DNA from: Robiginitomaculum sp.
Lineage (GTDB): Bacteria > Pseudomonadota > Alphaproteobacteria > Caulobacterales > Maricaulaceae
Reading direction: 5' to 3'
NCBI GenBank assembly: GCA_002733735.2
Contig: NVWT02000004.1
Coordinates: forward strand, 130,389 to 136,343
Length of the DNA stretch: 5,955 nucleotides
Below the pieces are notes generated by a model. That model saw only the letters and a program-made list of their open reading frames with translations. It did no database searches and was not told the DNA's origin. Shown here in pieces: positions 5,441-5,955 of this stretch (position 1 is the first letter of the stretch; each line of letters begins with the position of its first letter). The position numbers and the translations under genes were made by a program.

Positions 5441-5955
5441 ATGACAAAATTTTCCGATCTTGCGCTGCATAGCGAATTGCTTCGCGCCATAGAAGACCAA
5501 GGGTATTCTTCGCCAACTCCGATTCAGGAACAGGTGATACCAGCAATGCTTGATGGTCGCGATGTGGTCGGAATCGCTCAAACCGGCACTGGCAAAACAG
5601 CAGCTTTCGTTTTACCATTATTGCATAAGCATTTGAATTCACCCGGAGGAGCCGGTCACAAGAAATGCCGTGCGTTAATATTGGCGCCAACTCGTGAATT
5701 GGCAGCACAGATCGCCGAGAGTATCAAGGCTTATGGAACCCATGTTCATCATTCAGTGACGGTAATTGTTGGCGGTGTCAGGCCGGGTGCGCAGGTCAAA
5801 GCTCTATCAGCCGGCGTGGAAATAGTAGTAGCCACACCGGGACGGTTAGAAGACCTGATGTCTTCTGGTAAGTTTCGCCTTGATCGCACACAAACTGTTG
5901 TACTTGATGAAGCCGATCAAATGCTGGACTTGGGCTTTATGCCGGCGATTAGACG
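5441..5955 (+). CDS. DEAD-box ATP-dependent RNA helicase, N-terminal part (RhlE-like)
   Basis: This is a cytoplasmic ATP-dependent RNA unwinding enzyme. Proteins of this family work in ribosome assembly, mRNA decay and growth in the cold. The first 171 residues, essentially RecA-like domain 1, are present; domain 2 (motifs IV-VI) lies beyond the right edge. Visible motifs are the upstream aromatic Phe4 and Q-motif GYSSPTPIQ (21-29), motif I AQTGTGKT (46-53), motif Ia PTRELAAQ (83-90), the GG motif (111-112), motif Ib TPGR (132-135), and motif II DEAD (156-159) followed by QMLDLGF. No domain-1 motif is degraded. The 17-residue spacing from Phe4 to the Q-motif supports ATG 5441 as the start, although only an A-rich stretch (AAAAAGAA) precedes it rather than a strong Shine-Dalgarno. 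RhlE is the closest subfamily by general appearance, but the missing C-terminus prevents a firm choice among RhlE, CsdA and SrmB types. Confidence 0.95.
   Translation, partial: MTKFSDLALHSELLRAIEDQGYSSPTPIQEQVIPAMLDGRDVVGIAQTGTGKTAAFVLPLLHKHLNSPGGAGHKKCRALILAPTRELAAQIAESIKAYGTHVHHSVTVIVGGVRPGAQVKALSAGVEIVVATPGRLEDLMSSGKFRLDRTQTVVLDEADQMLDLGFMPAIR

Noticed and set aside
5384..5708. Minus-strand frames opposite the helicase start
   Set aside because: They overlap a helicase with every domain-1 motif intact, and their translations look like random antisense.

Overview
The window looks like chromosomal DNA of a Gram-negative bacterium, most likely a proteobacterium of moderate GC (mid-40s by eye, not computed). 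The evidence is a NodT-type outer-membrane lipoprotein, a tripartite MacAB-type exporter and an ordinary bacterial DEAD-box helicase. I cannot place it more precisely. Coding density is high. There are no tRNA or rRNA genes, insertion sequences or CRISPR arrays, and nothing resembling a phage.

Layout, from the right end: (1) The first 171 codons of a DEAD-box RNA helicase run rightward from 5441 and off the window. (2) A 238-bp divergent intergenic region (5203-5440) holds several short inverted repeats. The best is a perfect 7-bp arm pair (5221-5227 / 5241-5247) just upstream of the leftward gene. (3) A complete membrane fatty acid desaturase (5202-4180, minus) has all three histidine boxes. 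(4) A 113-bp gap (4179-4067) holds a plausible promoter and an interrupted dyad. (5) A tightly packed leftward four-gene operon follows: periplasmic adaptor (MacA/HlyD type), ABC ATPase, MacB/FtsX-type permease, and an outer-membrane factor cut by the left edge. Its three junctions overlap by 1, 4 and 8 nt, so the genes are almost certainly co-transcribed and translationally coupled.

Together the four operon genes encode a complete inner-membrane-to-outer-membrane ABC exporter with ATPase and permease as separate polypeptides. The order adaptor, ABC transporter, outer-membrane factor also occurs in pyoverdine-type PvdRT-OpmQ systems. The substrate cannot be read from the sequence.

The most unusual feature is in the adaptor. 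It is about 100 residues longer than a typical MacA. The extra length is a Gly-rich linker followed by a charged helical segment of about 75 residues, inserted just before the last membrane-proximal strands. That segment has the outline of a Spy/CpxP-like (LTxxQ-type) periplasmic domain. The adaptor's hairpin tip also departs from the R-L-S docking pattern known from AcrA and MacA. These are the best candidates for something not well described; the rest of the window is conventional.
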